A stretch of 7,103 nt of DNA, taken from assembly GCA_900552885.1 (NCBI GenBank), contig USBM01000112.1:1-7103 (forward strand), read 5' to 3'. The notes under the pieces were generated by a model. It saw nothing but the letters and a program-made list of their open reading frames with translations. It made no database searches and had not been told where the DNA came from. Every line of letters starts with the position of its first letter. Position 1 is the first letter of the stretch. Shown here one piece after another: positions 5,833-7,103 of this stretch. A program made the position numbers and the translations under genes. Source of the DNA: an uncultured Clostridium sp. Its GTDB lineage: Bacteria > Bacillota > Clostridia > Lachnospirales > Lachnospiraceae.

Positions 5833-7103
5833 ATGACAATTAAAGATTTACAGATTGGGGAAACTGCGACCATTATAGAGGTAGGTGGAAGCGGTGCACT
5901 GCGTCAGCATTTCCTGGATATGGGATTGATTCAGGGAACAGAGGTGACGGTGGTGAAGTATGCTCCGATGGGAGATCCTGTAGAGTTAAGAATTCATGGA
6001 TATGAGTTGACAATCCGGCTAGAAGATGCAGGTCAGATTCAGGTAGGTGCAGCTCATAAGGAAGAAGTTACTGTAAAAAGACCGGCTGAGAAAATGGATA
6101 TACCACATCCGGGACTTGGAGAAGGTGGTAAGTTCCATTCCAAAGCAGATGAGAAGCCGTTACCGGATGATGTTATGTTAACTTTTGCACTGGTCGGAAA
6201 TCAGAACTGTGGTAAGACGACATTATTTAACCAATTGACCGGATCTAACCAGCATGTGGGTAATTTCCCGGGTGTTACCGTGGATCGGAAGGATGGTATG
6301 ATCAAGGGGTATGAGAATACCTGTATTACAGATCTGCCGGGAATTTATTCAATGTCTCCTTATAGTAGTGAGGAGATTGTGACAAGAGAGTTTCTGCTTC
6401 AGGACAAGCCGAAAGGAATTATCAATATTGTAGATGCAACGAATATGGAACGGAATCTATATCTGACCATGCAGTTGATGGAATTGAATATTCCAATGGT
6501 TGTAGCATTGAATATGATGGATGAGGTTCATGAGAACGGAGGATCTGTCCGCGTTAACGAAATGGAGAAACTCCTGGGTATCCCGGTCATTCCAATCTCC
6601 GCCGCCAAAAATGAAGGCATCAGCGAGCTGGTCGCACATGCCATGCATGTCACAAAATATCAGGAACGTCCGGGCAGACAGGATTTCTGTGATGCAAAAG
6701 ATCACGGCGGTGCTGTACACCGTTGTCTGCACGGTATTATGCACCTGATCGAAGATCATGCGGAATCTGCAGGTATTCCGGTCCGTTTCGCTGCAGCAAA
6801 GCTGGCGGAAGGTGATCATCTGATACTGGAACAGCTGCAGCTGGATGAAAATGAGAAGGAAACACTGGAACATATCATTGTCCAGATGGAAACGGAACGC
6901 GGTCTTGACCGTGCTGCTGCCATTGCGGATATGCGTTTTACCTTTATTGAAAAGATCTGTAAAGAAACGGTCGTCAAACCACATGAGAGCCGTGAACATA
7001 TGCGCAGTGTGAAAATGGATAAAGTGCTGACAGGACGGTTTACCGCCATTCCGTGTTTTATCGCCATTATGGGACTTGTATTTTTCCTGACCTTTAATGT
7101 GAT
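5833..7103 (+). CDS. feoB: Ferrous iron transporter B with fused N-terminal FeoA domain (3' end beyond the window)
   Basis: FeoB imports Fe2+ across the cytoplasmic membrane and carries a G-protein domain. The visible 423 codons start with a FeoA (SH3-like) domain at residues 1-75 (MTIKDLQIGE, LDMGLIQGTEV, GDPVELRIHGYELTIR), then a charged linker (about 76-115), and then the G domain: G1 GNQNCGKTT (122-130), G2 region GNFPGVTV, G3 DLPG (167-170), G4 NMMD (227-230) and G5 SAA (256-258). The helical domain follows, and the window ends inside the first membrane helix (IPCFIAIMGLVFFLTF). FeoA is usually a separate protein of about 75 residues; here it is fused. The start has AGGAG (5821-5825), seven bases before the ATG. 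Codon use changes sharply near 6545: 11 of 21 leucines are TTA/TTG before it and 0 of 15 after it. The frame stays open throughout, so this is not a frameshift. Confidence 0.95.
   Translation, partial: MTIKDLQIGETATIIEVGGSGALRQHFLDMGLIQGTEVTVVKYAPMGDPVELRIHGYELTIRLEDAGQIQVGAAHKEEVTVKRPAEKMDIPHPGLGEGGKFHSKADEKPLPDDVMLTFALVGNQNCGKTTLFNQLTGSNQHVGNFPGVTVDRKDGMIKGYENTCITDLPGIYSMSPYSSEEIVTREFLLQDKPKGIINIVDATNMERNLYLTMQLMELNIPMVVALNMMDEVHENGGSVRVNEMEKLLGIPVIPISAAKNEGISELVAHAMHVTKYQERPGRQDFCDAKDHGGAVHRCLHGIMHLIEDHAESAGIPVRFAAAKLAEGDHLILEQLQLDENEKETLEHIIVQMETERGLDRAAAIADMRFTFIEKICKETVVKPHESREHMRSVKMDKVLTGRFTAIPCFIAIMGLVFFLTFNV

Noticed and set aside
6540..6550. Frameshift or assembly join in feoB at the codon-usage switch
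   Set aside because: The frame is continuous and the protein reads normally through G4 to G5. A chimeric assembly cannot be excluded without reads, but nothing in the sequence demands it.
6457..6999. Minus-strand open frame (180 residues) opposite feoB
   Set aside because: It is a shadow of the feoB frame, rich in F, H, Q and C without domain features. The + strand codes for clear FeoB motifs through the same stretch.
1..7103. CRISPR arrays, tRNA or rRNA genes, insertion sequences, prophage parts
   Set aside because: I saw no regularly spaced repeats, cloverleaf genes, transposase motifs or flanking repeats on either strand.

Overview
The window reads as ordinary chromosome of an anaerobic, low-to-mid GC Gram-positive bacterium, most likely a Lachnospiraceae-type Clostridium relative. 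The basis is AT-leaning codon use (AGA, TTA/TTG), strong GAGG-type ribosome binding sites, and protein flavours common in that group: an acyltransferase with a C-terminal zinc ribbon, HD-GYP and Hpt sequences, an AdhR-like MerR regulator and a FeoA-FeoB fusion. The taxonomic call is inference. All six genes lie on the + strand.

Layout: (1) positions 1-24 are the end of a terminator hairpin of an upstream gene. (2) 178-1440 encodes a PlsC-type acyltransferase with a zinc ribbon. (3) 1500-2240 encodes an HD-GYP domain fused directly to the second half of an Hpt domain; it has no receiver domain and no ribosome binding site, so it looks like a deletion-derived remnant or chimera. It ends at a terminator (2261-2309). 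(4) 2333-2363 is a textbook MerR promoter: -35 and -10 hexamers 19 bp apart around a perfect 18-bp palindrome. It drives a regulator (2403-2795) that overlaps a DXS-like thiamine diphosphate enzyme (2786-4531). A Gfo/Idh/MocA oxidoreductase (4640-5626) follows after a 108-bp gap with no clear terminator. (5) 5717-5764 is a strong hairpin with a T tract, and then a FeoA-FeoB ferrous iron transporter (5833 onward) runs off the window.

The most interesting unit is the MerR/DXS-like pair. The regulator keeps the cysteine at position 52 that AdhR uses to sense reactive aldehydes. The enzyme keeps the thiamine diphosphate machinery of DXS, but by residue-by-residue comparison with E. coli DXS recalled from memory it has lost both arginines that hold the phosphate of glyceraldehyde 3-phosphate, as well as the DGH histidine. 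This suggests an aldehyde-responsive operon whose enzyme uses a different, perhaps non-phosphorylated, acceptor. A second notable signal is an abrupt change of codon usage inside feoB near 6545, which suggests a recombinant gene.
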